The translations under genes and the position numbers were made by a program. This document shows, one piece after another, positions 22,255 to 31,969 of a stretch of 64,000 nucleotides of DNA; the stretch's first letter is position 1; each line of letters begins with the position of its first letter. This DNA is from Pholiota molesta. Lineage: Eukaryota > Basidiomycota > Agaricomycetes > Agaricales > Strophariaceae. Below the pieces are notes generated by a model. That model did not search any database. It was not told where the DNA came from and saw nothing but the letters and a program-made list of their open reading frames with translations. The stretch is from NCBI GenBank assembly GCA_014925825.1, contig JACGCK010000069.1, positions 62,001 through 126,000 on the forward strand, written 5' to 3'.

Positions 22255-23702
22255 CTAATTTCTTGAACGCCACTCCATCCACAAGTCCGCGATGTCAGTT
22301 AATGGCTCCGATATCAGATGCAAGGCAACGTTCGATGCCTTCCCGACGCACTTTCGAACATTTGCTGTTTTGGTTTTGGTTTTGCCGTCGATTACTTTGA
22401 TTGTTTTAATGGGACATGCAGGGTTGTCGACATCAAGCCATCGGTTATTGGAACAGAAGGCGCTCTGAGCAAAGGTGTCCAAGTCTTCCCTCGATTTCGG
22501 TATCGCCAGAGTGCGCCATACGCAGTTCAAGGCATAGATGGGCTAAGTGAGGGCTGGAATGCCAGATGGGCGCGACCTCGTCGACCGCAGCATGGGTCCC
22601 TGTGGCGTAATCTATTTCGTTGGGAAAGAGGTGGTTGTGTTTCCGTAGAGTTAGATTTTGGAGTGCGGGCGCAGATCGCAGTACGGTATTGATGTCGGTG
22701 ATGCCGCGATGGTTCCACCACGATAGAAAGAGATCCTTCAAAGCGGGTAAATGAAGGCCCGCAAAGAGTGTATTGATTAAGCTGGAGTCGCCGGATGCAA
22801 TAAACAATGCGGAAAGTTGCGGGAGGGTACGTTCGATAGGGTTGTTGTATTTGTCTGCATCAAATGTGCCCTGATGATCATAACAGAAGTACGCCCATTG
22901 TAGACATGGAACGGCCAATGTCAAGGACACCCAGAAATCATGAGGAATACACACATTGTTGATTGACATGTGGGTCAATGTCGACCATTGGGTGGGGATA
23001 GTGGTGCCGCTGAAGGATATTGTTTCGTCCATGATGGCTAGGCGGCGAAGTGCTGAGGGAGTATCTTCCGACACACGGCCTATGGCGATTTGCGTAGGAA
23101 GGAAAAACTGGTCTATGTAGTCGAAGTCGTAGTCGACTGGAGGACATGTCACCAGAGTATGGAGGTTCGGAAAAGTGATGCGGTGTCCGGAATTGGACAG
23201 GATTCGAACTTGGGTCCAAAAGTTCGACTCGATTTCCAGGTGCTCTGCTCTGCTTATATAGCTGACGACAAGATCCATCCCATCTTTGGCTGTAGATACT
23301 TACTCCTAGGCCTGCGTCGCCGTCGGTTAGGGCTGGATCGTCGTCGTCGTATATTATCATGAGACCAATGCAGAGAAACGGCGCCATTGAACCCTGGTTC
23401 TTGTTCCACCATCGCAGGAACGCGATTTCGTTCTCGGGAAATATCCAGCTTGCTACTCCCCAATCGCTGTCCCATGCCGTGAGGCAATATGACAGGTGAG
23501 ACCGTAGGATAGGAGCTGCGAGGGCGACCGTTCTCCAAGAAGAGCAGATGTGACATAAGAGGATGGGCGCAATCCTAGCGTTGGGCTGGCGAATTTCAAA
23601 GCGATTTTGGGGAAGACACTGGACGAAAATCTCGAGGAGAACGTCATATGGCACCGCGCCTATCGGGCTCTTAATCGAAAGTCTGGATTTTGATGATAGC
23701 AT
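22255..23702 (-). pseudogene. F-box family gene (copy f) with two frameshifts
   Basis: Three overlapping frames add up to one full F-box protein. The first, from ATG 23702, has VPYDVLLEIFVQCLP, LLCHICSSWRT and WWNKNQGSMAPFL. The second begins around 23290 (MDLVVSYISRAEHLEIE) and runs through LTHMSINNVCIPHDFW and LPALKDLFLSWWNH. The third begins around 22500 (EDLDTFAQSAFCSNNRWLD) and runs to WMEWRSRN at 22255. Frame changes fall at about 23285-23310 and 22490-22500. A GTAAGT...CTACAG pair at the first break encloses only 14 nt and does not restore the correct frame, so an intron does not explain it. The gene is divergent from copy g, with 73 bp between the starts. Confidence 0.85.
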
Positions 23703-23775
23703 TGTCGTGGAAGAAAAGGTATAGCGAGAGCAGGAATGGGCGGCAGGTCCAAATCACCGGCCCGCACTCCCCGAG

Positions 23776-25299
23776 ATGGGCCACATCGACGACCAAGCTC
23801 GACAGATCTTGTCCACAACCGCAAACCATCCAATGCCCTCCCCGACCGCACCTTCTCTAGTTCACCCCATATCTTCTCTCCCATACGAGATCCTTCTTGA
23901 GATCTTCATCCACTGCCTCCCGCGCTACCCTCTCCTCCAACAACAGCCAAGCACCACGTCAGCGCCGATCCTGCTCTGCCATATCTGTTCATCCTGGCGA
24001 CGGCTCGCGCAGGCCTCGTCCACCCTCTGGACACATCTTTCTTATAAGTTCCCTGTCGTAGCGATACATGGGCCCACCTTCTGGACATATGAGTTTGAAG
24101 AGCGCGATATCGAGTTTGTTCGCTGGTGGAAAGCGAAGCAGGGTGGGATCCCACCGCGCCTTGCCTTCAAGGTGGGCCAGATAGGCCGCGGCGACGAAAA
24201 CCAGAAGCCGACGACGAGCAACGCGGTATTCCTTTTCGATTATCTGACATCGGCGCAATGTCTCGAACTTGATATGTTCTTCTGGGACTGGATCCTTACG
24301 AAGCTTGTAGCTGAACATCCAGTCAACTTCCCTAGCCTCCATACGGTGCTGACAGAGGACGAACACACATTGAGTGGAACGCACCCATTCTACGACCTCC
24401 AAACCTTCCAGACTGCTCTATCCCTCCCAGCACTGCGGCGTCTATCCCTAATGGAGGTCAAATTCCTGAACGCCTTTGTTTTTCCCACTCAGTGGTCTGC
24501 CCTCACCCACCTCTCCCTGCATGCCTCGGTTTCTCTCCTTTCCTGGTTCCCCCTGATCCGCGCCGTCCCCCGCCTCCGATGGGGGCACTTCGACCTCACC
24601 CTCGACACTCCGCCGTTCGATATCCCCCAAGGGACCCCCCATCCTCCGCAGTGCAGCATTCCAGGGCTGACGGCCCTCTCCGTCGTCGTCCGCAGCACGC
24701 TCGAGCGCAGCGCCGTATTCCCCGTCAGCGCCCTGTTCACGGCCCTCCACCTCCCTGCCGTGCACACGCTCGCGCTCGCCACGCCCGGCGCGCGAGTGTG
24801 GGAAGACCGCCGCGCCGTCGTCGAGCTCTGCACCGTCCTCACCTCCGCGCCGGCGGTGACCGAGCTCTCTCTGGAGGACCCTCTGGACACCATCGCCCCG
24901 GCCGCCGCCGCGCTTGACACCCCGCCGACCGCCCTACCCACGCTCCCCGACGTCGAGCACCCGATCTGGCAGCACGCACCGGCGCTCGCGCGGCTGCACC
25001 TCGCGCTCCCCGCGCGCCTCGCGCTGCGCGCCGCCGAGCGGGACGCGTTCCTCGCGCTGTTCGTGGGCCACGTGTTTGGGGCGGAGTGCGCGTGGCTGGA
25101 CCTGCGAAACCCGGCGTGCCCGGTGCGCGTGGTGGAGATCAGCAACGGCGCGCCGTTTTTTCACCGGACGGGGGACGCGGCGATGGCAAGGGTAAGGGAG
25201 GCGGCGGCGGGGGCGCCGCGGGTCGTGCTGGAGCTGAGTGCGGGGCTGGTAGGGCCGGCCGCGGAGGGTGTAGGCAGGGAATGGGGGGCGAGGGGTTGA
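23776..25299 (+). CDS. F-box family protein (copy g), 507 aa, intact, GC-rich 3' half
   Basis: A single exon runs from ATG 23776. The F-box-like segment LPYEILLEIFIHCLP is followed by LLCHICSSWRR, LWTHLS, WWKAKQGGIPPRLAF and leucine-rich repeats (LTHLSLHASVSLLSWFPLI, LPAVHTLAL, APALARLHLALPARLAL). The 5' half resembles copy a, while from about 24500 the sequence becomes strikingly GC-rich and Ala-rich with no loss of frame. The start region is shared with copy a (IDNQARQIL / IDDQARQIL). Copy f is divergent from it; the GC-rich codon use of the 3' half is unlike the other family members in the window. Confidence 0.92.
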   Translation: MGHIDDQARQILSTTANHPMPSPTAPSLVHPISSLPYEILLEIFIHCLPRYPLLQQQPSTTSAPILLCHICSSWRRLAQASSTLWTHLSYKFPVVAIHGPTFWTYEFEERDIEFVRWWKAKQGGIPPRLAFKVGQIGRGDENQKPTTSNAVFLFDYLTSAQCLELDMFFWDWILTKLVAEHPVNFPSLHTVLTEDEHTLSGTHPFYDLQTFQTALSLPALRRLSLMEVKFLNAFVFPTQWSALTHLSLHASVSLLSWFPLIRAVPRLRWGHFDLTLDTPPFDIPQGTPHPPQCSIPGLTALSVVVRSTLERSAVFPVSALFTALHLPAVHTLALATPGARVWEDRRAVVELCTVLTSAPAVTELSLEDPLDTIAPAAAALDTPPTALPTLPDVEHPIWQHAPALARLHLALPARLALRAAERDAFLALFVGHVFGAECAWLDLRNPACPVRVVEISNGAPFFHRTGDAAMARVREAAAGAPRVVLELSAGLVGPAAEGVGREWGARG

Positions 25300-25389
25300 G
25301 TTTGTCGCCCAGGGATTGTAAATGCATTTGGATAGATGGGAATATGGGGTACTCGTCTCCCTGCGCGCCTCCCACGCCCCAGCCGCCGC

Positions 25390-25500
25390 TGCACGACGCG
25401 CAGCCGATCTGTCACCACGCCCCGGCGCTCACGCACCTCACGCAGTACGTATGTGCGCTCGTCGTGCCAGAGAGCGCGCTGCGGCAATGTGTCAGTGTAT
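25390..25500 (+). pseudogene. Short F-box C-terminal remnant downstream of copy g
   Basis: The frame reads PICHHAPALTHLTQYVCAL, clearly related to PIWQHAPALARLHLAL within copy g about 400 bp upstream. It ends without the remaining C-terminal block. It is probably a partial local duplication. Confidence 0.55.
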
Positions 25501-26017
25501 GATGTGTGGTTCTTCGTCACACATCACATGCATCACAATCGGTAAAAATGGCCTCCGTCCATCCTCTTCCACCCGACTAGCACACTCTCCGTTCACTCCC
25601 ACCATCTGTGGCTCAAATTCGAAGTCAGGATTGGGGCCAGGGCGATGTCCTATCAAAACCTGAATCGTCGCTCTGACACGAGCCTGAATCGCCTTACACC
25701 GTTGGCGTTCGCACTCCCGATCCGCGATCCACTTCGTGCCCGCGACTCAACTGAAGAAGAATCGACGGCAGTTGGGCGCAAGCTCAGTGGGTGTGGGTTT
25801 ACCCATATGGTCGGTATACAAGGTGTGTACGCCCCTGTCCATTCCATGCCCAGGGTATCTGACATCGTCGTTCGTTCAGGCAGTTAGAGCACCCTAGCGC
25901 CACATGCCCACGTCGACGTCCGTCCTCTCCTGCGTCTCAACAACACTCGATCCGTCACCCACTACCAACGCTCAATGTACAAGCCAAGGGTACAGACTCT
26001 CAGTCGACGCACGGGCG
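25501..26017. other. Interval without a supported gene
   Basis: Only short frames of biased composition are present on both strands. Confidence 0.45.
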
Positions 26018-27121
26018 ATGAAACGCAGGCCGTTCGACGTGGATATCAATCCGTCTGATGCGGCTGCGCCACCTAGGACTCATCGGCGAGGATGACGAGG
26101 CGCTGGGGCTGTGGATCAAGGCTGTTTTCCAACTTGGTTCGGGTGCGTTACGTTGAATATCCGTATACTACTACTCCTTCTAACGTCCTGCACGAAGTAG
26201 TCGGTGCTGACACCGCGTGCCAATTTCATTGCACCCCAGAGCGCGCCTCTCTATCGCGAACGCGATTGCGTCACCATTCCCCCAGCCATTGCCGCCAAAC
26301 ACGACCCACGTCCAAACGACAAAGATTTCGATAAGATCATCAGCCGCGCTTATCCACAGCGTCGGGCCAAACCCGGGCTGTTCCGCACCCAATCGCGCAG
26401 CTCTTCACTTTGACGGCATCCCAGGAGCAGCTCTTGAACGTCGTTGCGGGTGGGGAGGGCTTGTGCCGGACCTGTACAAGGCGTTGGGTCGGGACTATCG
26501 CGTTGGAGGAGGAGTGGCGGGAATTCGATCGGTACGTCGATGTCTTTATTTTCTTGCGGAAGCTTATCGACACCTTCTTTTAGCCCCTGCGAACAGAGGT
26601 GTTCACGCGAGTCGTGTGGTGGGTTGTTGATGGTGTATGCCCGCTCGCTATACTTTGGCTGCGTCGTTCGCGGCAGCCGGTTCGTTCGTCCCTGCGGACC
26701 ACGCTCTCGCCCTCGCCCCACGCACAGAAGAACCTGAGGAATCTGAGAGTATGTTCGTGTTGTATTACATTGCATAAATCTTACTGACGCCTTCTCAGTA
26801 GATCCTGTGCATGGGTCACACTGGGCGCCCATTCTCTTCGCCGCCGGGCTTCGTTCACAGGCATTCATAACGAGGGCTGTCGATGAATTCTTGACAAATT
26901 CTTTGGGAGCGCGTCAGGTAGACGCGGTGCGGAATCGACTGAGTGGTTGGTTGGTTCGACAGCTGCTGAATATCAAGCTTCCCGATCTACTGGCGCGATG
27001 CCGGAGGTGTGATGCAGGCGGTATATATCGCGCCCGTCCTGCTTCTCTAGCTGTGTCAAAGAGCTCCTGCCCAAATTTTCTATCCGCGATGCGGACGACG
27101 ACCAACATATGGCTGGTTTGA
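26018..27121 (+). pseudogene. Degraded multi-exon locus 'R', copy 3 (unknown function)
   Basis: A first-exon-like segment begins at ATG 26018 (MKRRPFDVDI). After a frame change it gives LRHLGLIGEDDEALGLWIK, then a GTGCGTTACGTTG donor near 26145. Later blocks match the other copies: GGLVPDLYKALGRDYRV, the GTACGTCGATGTCTTTATT block with YVDVFIFLRK (frame broken directly after by a missing base), and a terminal block containing SKSSCPNFLS. It lies immediately upstream of F-box copy h. Confidence 0.5.
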
Positions 27122-27455
27122 CTTGTCGTAAGAATTTTCTTGGGGTACTTACCTTTAGTTGTCCTCCCTTGGAACCGAATGTGCAGTCGCTGCCAGTCAG
27201 TTGATGTAGGTACTAGGTAGACTTGGGGAGTTGGGATGTCATGGCGACTCGTGATGCGTTATTTGCTCCATGTATTGTAAATGCAATAATATGAGTGGCT
27301 TCGTCAATGATCCATCTTCGTCAGTATATTCTTGCGCGGCGCGACGCGCAGGCGATCAGGCCAAATCACCTGACCGTTGCGGCTCCTTTAATTATCGATT
27401 GCCATGTTCCGATTGCAAAATTTCAACGTCTCCCTTTGCCTTTGCTTCCAAGACG

Positions 27456-28874
27456 ATGTTATTATCAAAAGACAGACACTCGACCAAGAGCCCGATAGGC
27501 ACGGTTCCTTACGACGTTCTCCTCGATATCTTCGTCCATTGTCTTCCCCAAGATCGCTTTGAAATTCGCCAGCCCAATACGAAGATCGCGCCATTACTCT
27601 TATGCCACATTTGCTCTTCTTGGAGAACGATTGCACTCACAACTCCTATCATTTGGTCGCACCTATCGTTTCGGTTCACATTATGGGTCTCCCCGGGAGG
27701 CTGGGCATTTCGCCAGAACGAGATCGAGTTCATTCGATGGTGGAAACAGAATCAGGGCTCAATTGCGCCCTTTCTCCGCCTTGCTATCGAGGAAGAAGAA
27801 GAAACGATCCCTTTAGATGGAGAAGAAACGACTTTTGCTTTCGTTTTGAACTATATAACCACGGCGCAGCACCTGGAGGTCCATCCATCCTTTTGGGATC
27901 GAGTCTGGCCAGTCATGATGTACATACTCGGCGGCCATGTCACTTTTGCAAACCTCCATTCTCTGGTGACACATGAACAGCCACCAAGCGACCGCCTAGA
28001 CCATTTCCATCATACGTATCCAATACTACGACGCCTAGCCATTGTTGACGTGTTAACGCCCTTCCGAGATACTATCCCCGCCCAATGGTCGACATTGACC
28101 CACCTATCATTCACCACTTATTCTATCTCTCTTGATTTCTGGGTTCAATTCACATCGGCTGTTCCATGTCTACAATGGGCGTACATCTATTTTAATTGCT
28201 ATGACCAGGGCCGATTCGATGCATACCATATCAAACGTACCCTCCCGCAACTTTCCACCTTGTTTATTGCATCTGGCGGCCGCGACAACTGTTCAATCAG
28301 TCCACTTTTTATGGGCCTTCATCTACCTGCCCTCGACAATCTTTTCCTATCTTCTGTGGTTGCGGATTGGTGGGACCATCGTGGCATTCCTGACGTCTAT
28401 ACCATCCTGCAGTCTGCGCCGGCACTCAGAAATCTAACCCTACGGAAACGGTACCACCTCTCTCCCGCCGAACTAGATTACTCTACAGGGACCCTCCCAG
28501 CGGTCGGAGATGTCGCGCCCATCTGGAGTTGTGCACCTCATCTAGTACATCTACGCCTCGAGCTGCTTATCGCTGGTGATCACAGCAGTCAAAGCGAGGC
28601 AGCAAAAGAGTTGGCTATCTTCGCCCGCAGTGCCTTCTTTTCCAATAACCGCTGGCTGGACCTCGCCAATCCCGCATGCCCTATCAAAACAATCACAGCC
28701 GTCGACCACGGATCGATTTCGCTACGTCACCAACCCGAGAGTGATATTGCGCACCGGAAAATAGCAAGTGTTCGAAAATGCGCGGGCCATGCGTCGAATA
28801 TCGCTTTGCACGTCATATCGCAACCACATACTGATTTCGCGGACTCTTGGAAGGAATGGCGTTCGGGAAACTAG
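27456..28874 (+). CDS. F-box family protein (copy h), about 472 aa, intact
   Basis: ATG 27456 (MLLSKDRHSTKSPIG) matches the conserved internal start position of the paralogs. The same frame is open upstream to ATG 27270, but that part aligns with noncoding DNA upstream of copies b and e, so the shorter start is preferred. Motifs are VPYDVLLDIFVHCLP, LLCHICSSWRT, IWSHLSFRF, WWKQNQGSIAPFLRL, an acidic EEEEE insert, leucine-rich repeats (LTHLSFTTYSISLDFW, LPALDNLFLSS, PALRNLTLRKR) and the C-terminal SWKEWRSGN. R copy 3 is upstream on the same strand. Confidence 0.92.
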   Translation: MLLSKDRHSTKSPIGTVPYDVLLDIFVHCLPQDRFEIRQPNTKIAPLLLCHICSSWRTIALTTPIIWSHLSFRFTLWVSPGGWAFRQNEIEFIRWWKQNQGSIAPFLRLAIEEEEETIPLDGEETTFAFVLNYITTAQHLEVHPSFWDRVWPVMMYILGGHVTFANLHSLVTHEQPPSDRLDHFHHTYPILRRLAIVDVLTPFRDTIPAQWSTLTHLSFTTYSISLDFWVQFTSAVPCLQWAYIYFNCYDQGRFDAYHIKRTLPQLSTLFIASGGRDNCSISPLFMGLHLPALDNLFLSSVVADWWDHRGIPDVYTILQSAPALRNLTLRKRYHLSPAELDYSTGTLPAVGDVAPIWSCAPHLVHLRLELLIAGDHSSQSEAAKELAIFARSAFFSNNRWLDLANPACPIKTITAVDHGSISLRHQPESDIAHRKIASVRKCAGHASNIALHVISQPHTDFADSWKEWRSGN

Positions 28875-29874
28875 ATTTCTGTAATTACTACTTCCACCAG
28901 CTGTATGTATGATGTTATCTGCCTGATGCCGAGAAACGTTCAGAGAAAAAATACCTTCAATAATTGCGTCAAAGCCAATGTGCCAATCTATTTAGGACGC
29001 TTCTTGTCTTCTTCTGGTGCGAGTGTATGAAATCTGGGCCTGATAACACCGCGTACCGACTATTCGAAAGCAAAGCGAATTATGCTTTCGATTCATACAG
29101 ATGTCCAAACCATCGGTGACAAGGAATAGCATGCCCTTGATACTTACTGTGAACGAGGATCGCAAGACGTCGATTCTGTCCGCTATGGGCGTGTCTACGG
29201 AGTGCTAGTGGTACCAGTAAGGAGGCGAACTTCAAACTTGAAATATTGAGGTGTGCTCAATTCTCAGCAGATAATGGTCATGATCATCCGAGCCCACGAT
29301 AATGGTAGTCGATGTGGACGATACACTGCAGAACGCTTTGATTTGGCTTTGATTTTCCCTCACAATCAAAGCGGCCCGATAACTCCGGTCACCCTGTTGG
29401 CGACAAATGCTGTTATCCAGCTTTTGTCACCAACTCCTTGCCAACTCCCGTCCTTCTCATGCACTCCTGTTCAATCCCGCCCACTCCAACCGCCATTCCC
29501 GCTCACTCGGGTACTCATGTGAGGACAAGACTTGAGCAGAAAAATCAGAGCTAGGCTGCTGCATGAACGTCTATTCATGCCAAATGGTCTGATTGCGTAC
29601 GTTATTCTTTTCCCTCTGGAATACTGAACTTAATCGACGCGGGTCTTAGGGAGGAGAAGGGCGGTTGGAGAGATACAGCTTTACAACCATGATCTTCTAG
29701 ATCCATGAATGTTCAAACGTTCGAGAGTGATGCCGAATCTAGGGCTCTCGACTTGATCGCCCAAACCCCAACTTCGACCACAATCGGTTCTCACATGAAG
29801 CAACATGTCCTCTCTGCAACCTGAGCGTCATCTAGATATAAGTGCAGCACAGAAGCCCTGTTAATGCACGAGCC
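28875..29874. other. Interval without a supported gene
   Basis: No frame with protein-like content and no repeat with recognisable ends is present on either strand. Confidence 0.5.
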
Positions 29875-31370
29875 ACGAAACGGGAGCTGCGTCTGGCGTT
29901 CGACACGGATGACATGGGTCTGGAGGCCCCGGCTGTATGGTACTCGTTGGCAAGGATGACAAGTGCTGGGAAGATAGGCGATGGCTATTCCCCAACCCAG
30001 TCTAGGTGCGTTACATCGATATCTTCTCTTATTCTATTTACTCAACATCCTTCAAGATCCGCTGTTCGCTCTTGCAAAAGGTGGCCATCTCACAACCAGG
30101 CTGGTACTAATACGGCGTGCCAGACTGCCAGTATCGCTGCATCCCAGAGCACGCCCCGCGGTCTTGAAACGATTGAACCCCCGCTCCTTCGCCGTAACCG
30201 ATATCTACGACCGACGTCCTTCGCGACGAAGCCTTTAGAAGAGATCATTCGCCGCCCTCACCCCACGGCATCCATCCCAACGACCCAGGTCAAACCCGAA
30301 TTATTCCGACGCCCCATCGTGTATCATTCGCCGCCCTCACCCCACGGCATCCATCCCAGCGACCCAGGTCAAACTCAAATTATTCCGAGGCCCCATCGTG
30401 CATCTCCCCCCTTGACGAAGTCGCGCCGTCATCGCAGGACCCGATCTCGAACATCGTCCGGGCGAGTGCTGGCGGAAGGCTTGCACCGGACCTGTACAAG
30501 GCGTTGAGTCGGGAATATCGCATTGGGAGGAGGAGCGCGGCGAGAATTTCAGAGGTACGTCGATGTCTTCATTATCTTGCGCGAAGTTTATCGACGCCTG
30601 CTCCTTCCAGCTCCTGCGAACGGAGAAGTTGGCGCGCGAAAGTGCGTGCTGCGTGTAGGCATGGATGATGTATGCCCTTTGCTTACGGTTGCGTCTTTCG
30701 CGGCAGCCAGTTCAGTTGTCCCTACTGACCCTTTCTCGTCCCATTCCAACTGGCCATGCACTTGGTCCTCAAGGCCGCATTAGTGCAAGTCGCCTGCGTC
30801 TCCGTTGCTACGATAGTCGCTTCCGATCCGCTGCAGCATTGACGACCAATGATTACGCAAGACCCAATGATCCGCTCCAGGTCAGCACGCCTAGAACGCA
30901 CTTCGCGACGCCGGGGTGTAATCCACGTCTGCTTCACATGGCGCTGCAAGGCGTGCAACGACTGGCCGCACACGCGCGCGCGGACAGGAAGACTGCGCTG
31001 TGGCTCGACCCCCAAGTGCATGCGACGGAAGGCGGGGTCGTTTGCCTTTGGGAGGGCAGAGTCTTAATGGGGCGGGTCGTCTGTTTCTGTTTGCTTCTTG
31101 GCTACAGGAAACCGAGATGTTGTTCGAGGGCCCATCGGAAATGATTGACCAGAAAGGGCGAAGGTGTCCCTATTAATCTCGATGATCTTAACCACAACAC
31201 GACGTATGGAGGGTTGTAGAACGGTGTGTCTGGTTGTTCCCGCATTCAGGAAGGTTTATATTTTGCCCCGCTGGATTGCGTCGATGTTTGACTCACTCCT
31301 CCTCTGGTCCAGGCTGTCGACGCGTTTGATAAGAAGCAGCGTCCAGCGCTCCTGCGTTCTGTGACGTGTT
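29875..31370 (+). pseudogene. Degraded multi-exon locus 'R', copy 4 (unknown function)
   Basis: At the position where copies 1 and 3 have ATG-AAR-CG, this copy has ACG-AAA-CGG (29875), so the start codon is lost. The GTGCGTTACATCG donor, the LHRTCTRR/TIAL-like block, YVDVFIILREVYRRLLL (30553-30600) and INLDDLNHNTTYGGL near 31170 match the other copies. A 79-bp tandem duplication at about 30246-30403 shifts the frame. It lies upstream of F-box copy i. Confidence 0.5.
30246..30403 (+). repeat. 79-bp tandem duplication inside R copy 4
   Basis: The segment starting CATTCGCCGCCCTCACC at 30246 recurs at 30325 with few differences. The period of 79 is not a multiple of three, so the second copy is read in another frame. 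Confidence 0.7.
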
Positions 31371-31969
31371 GCAGCAGGCTGAATCTAAGTACTGTCCGTA
31401 CATGTACATTATACTTGCATTGTCTCCGCTACTGCTGGTGTATTCTGTCCTGCTTCTCTACATACAATGACTTGAATTGATAAAATAATGTAAATGTACA
31501 TATGTCACCTCATGCAAAAGGCTTTCTTAAAACTGTTCGATTGACTGATGCATAACCATGTTGATGAGTCTGATTTCACTATATCTCTTCTGTGTCTGGC
31601 GACTGGTTCGAAAGACCAAGTTGAAAGCGCAGGCTATCATCGAAGAATATGTGCTGATGTAGTGTCACAATGATAGAGGAACGCGCTCGAACTCGAGCGA
31701 TCATCGCCAGTGACTGGTTTGCAATTATAGCAATGAACGTCAGCGGATAATGCGATACCTTCGGCGACCACATCCACTTCCATCGGCAATGCCTACACCT
31801 CGTCTCAAACAAGGTTCTTTAGGGAAATGTGGCTATGCTAATGACGCCCACAATCAACCCACATTGTACCTCCACGTCGACGTGTAACATTCGACAATTG
31901 CTTTCAACCACCATCGTATTCGAATTCCCCCAGAGCTTTTCAGTGGTCGACACCTCTACCAACGGAGCG

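Noticed and set aside
23285..23310. An intron (GTAAGT...CTACAG) repairing F-box copy f
   Set aside because: The pair spans only 14 nt and removing it does not give the correct frame.
24489..25145. 218-codon minus-strand frame opposite F-box copy g
   Set aside because: Long antisense frames are expected in the very GC-rich 3' half of g; the plus frame has the family motifs.
27270..27455. N-terminal extension of F-box copy h from ATG 27270
   Set aside because: The region aligns with noncoding DNA upstream of copies b and e, where stops interrupt it.
31829..31969. N-terminal extension of F-box copy i
   Set aside because: The first codon is GTG and part of the region recurs as noncoding DNA at 41661.
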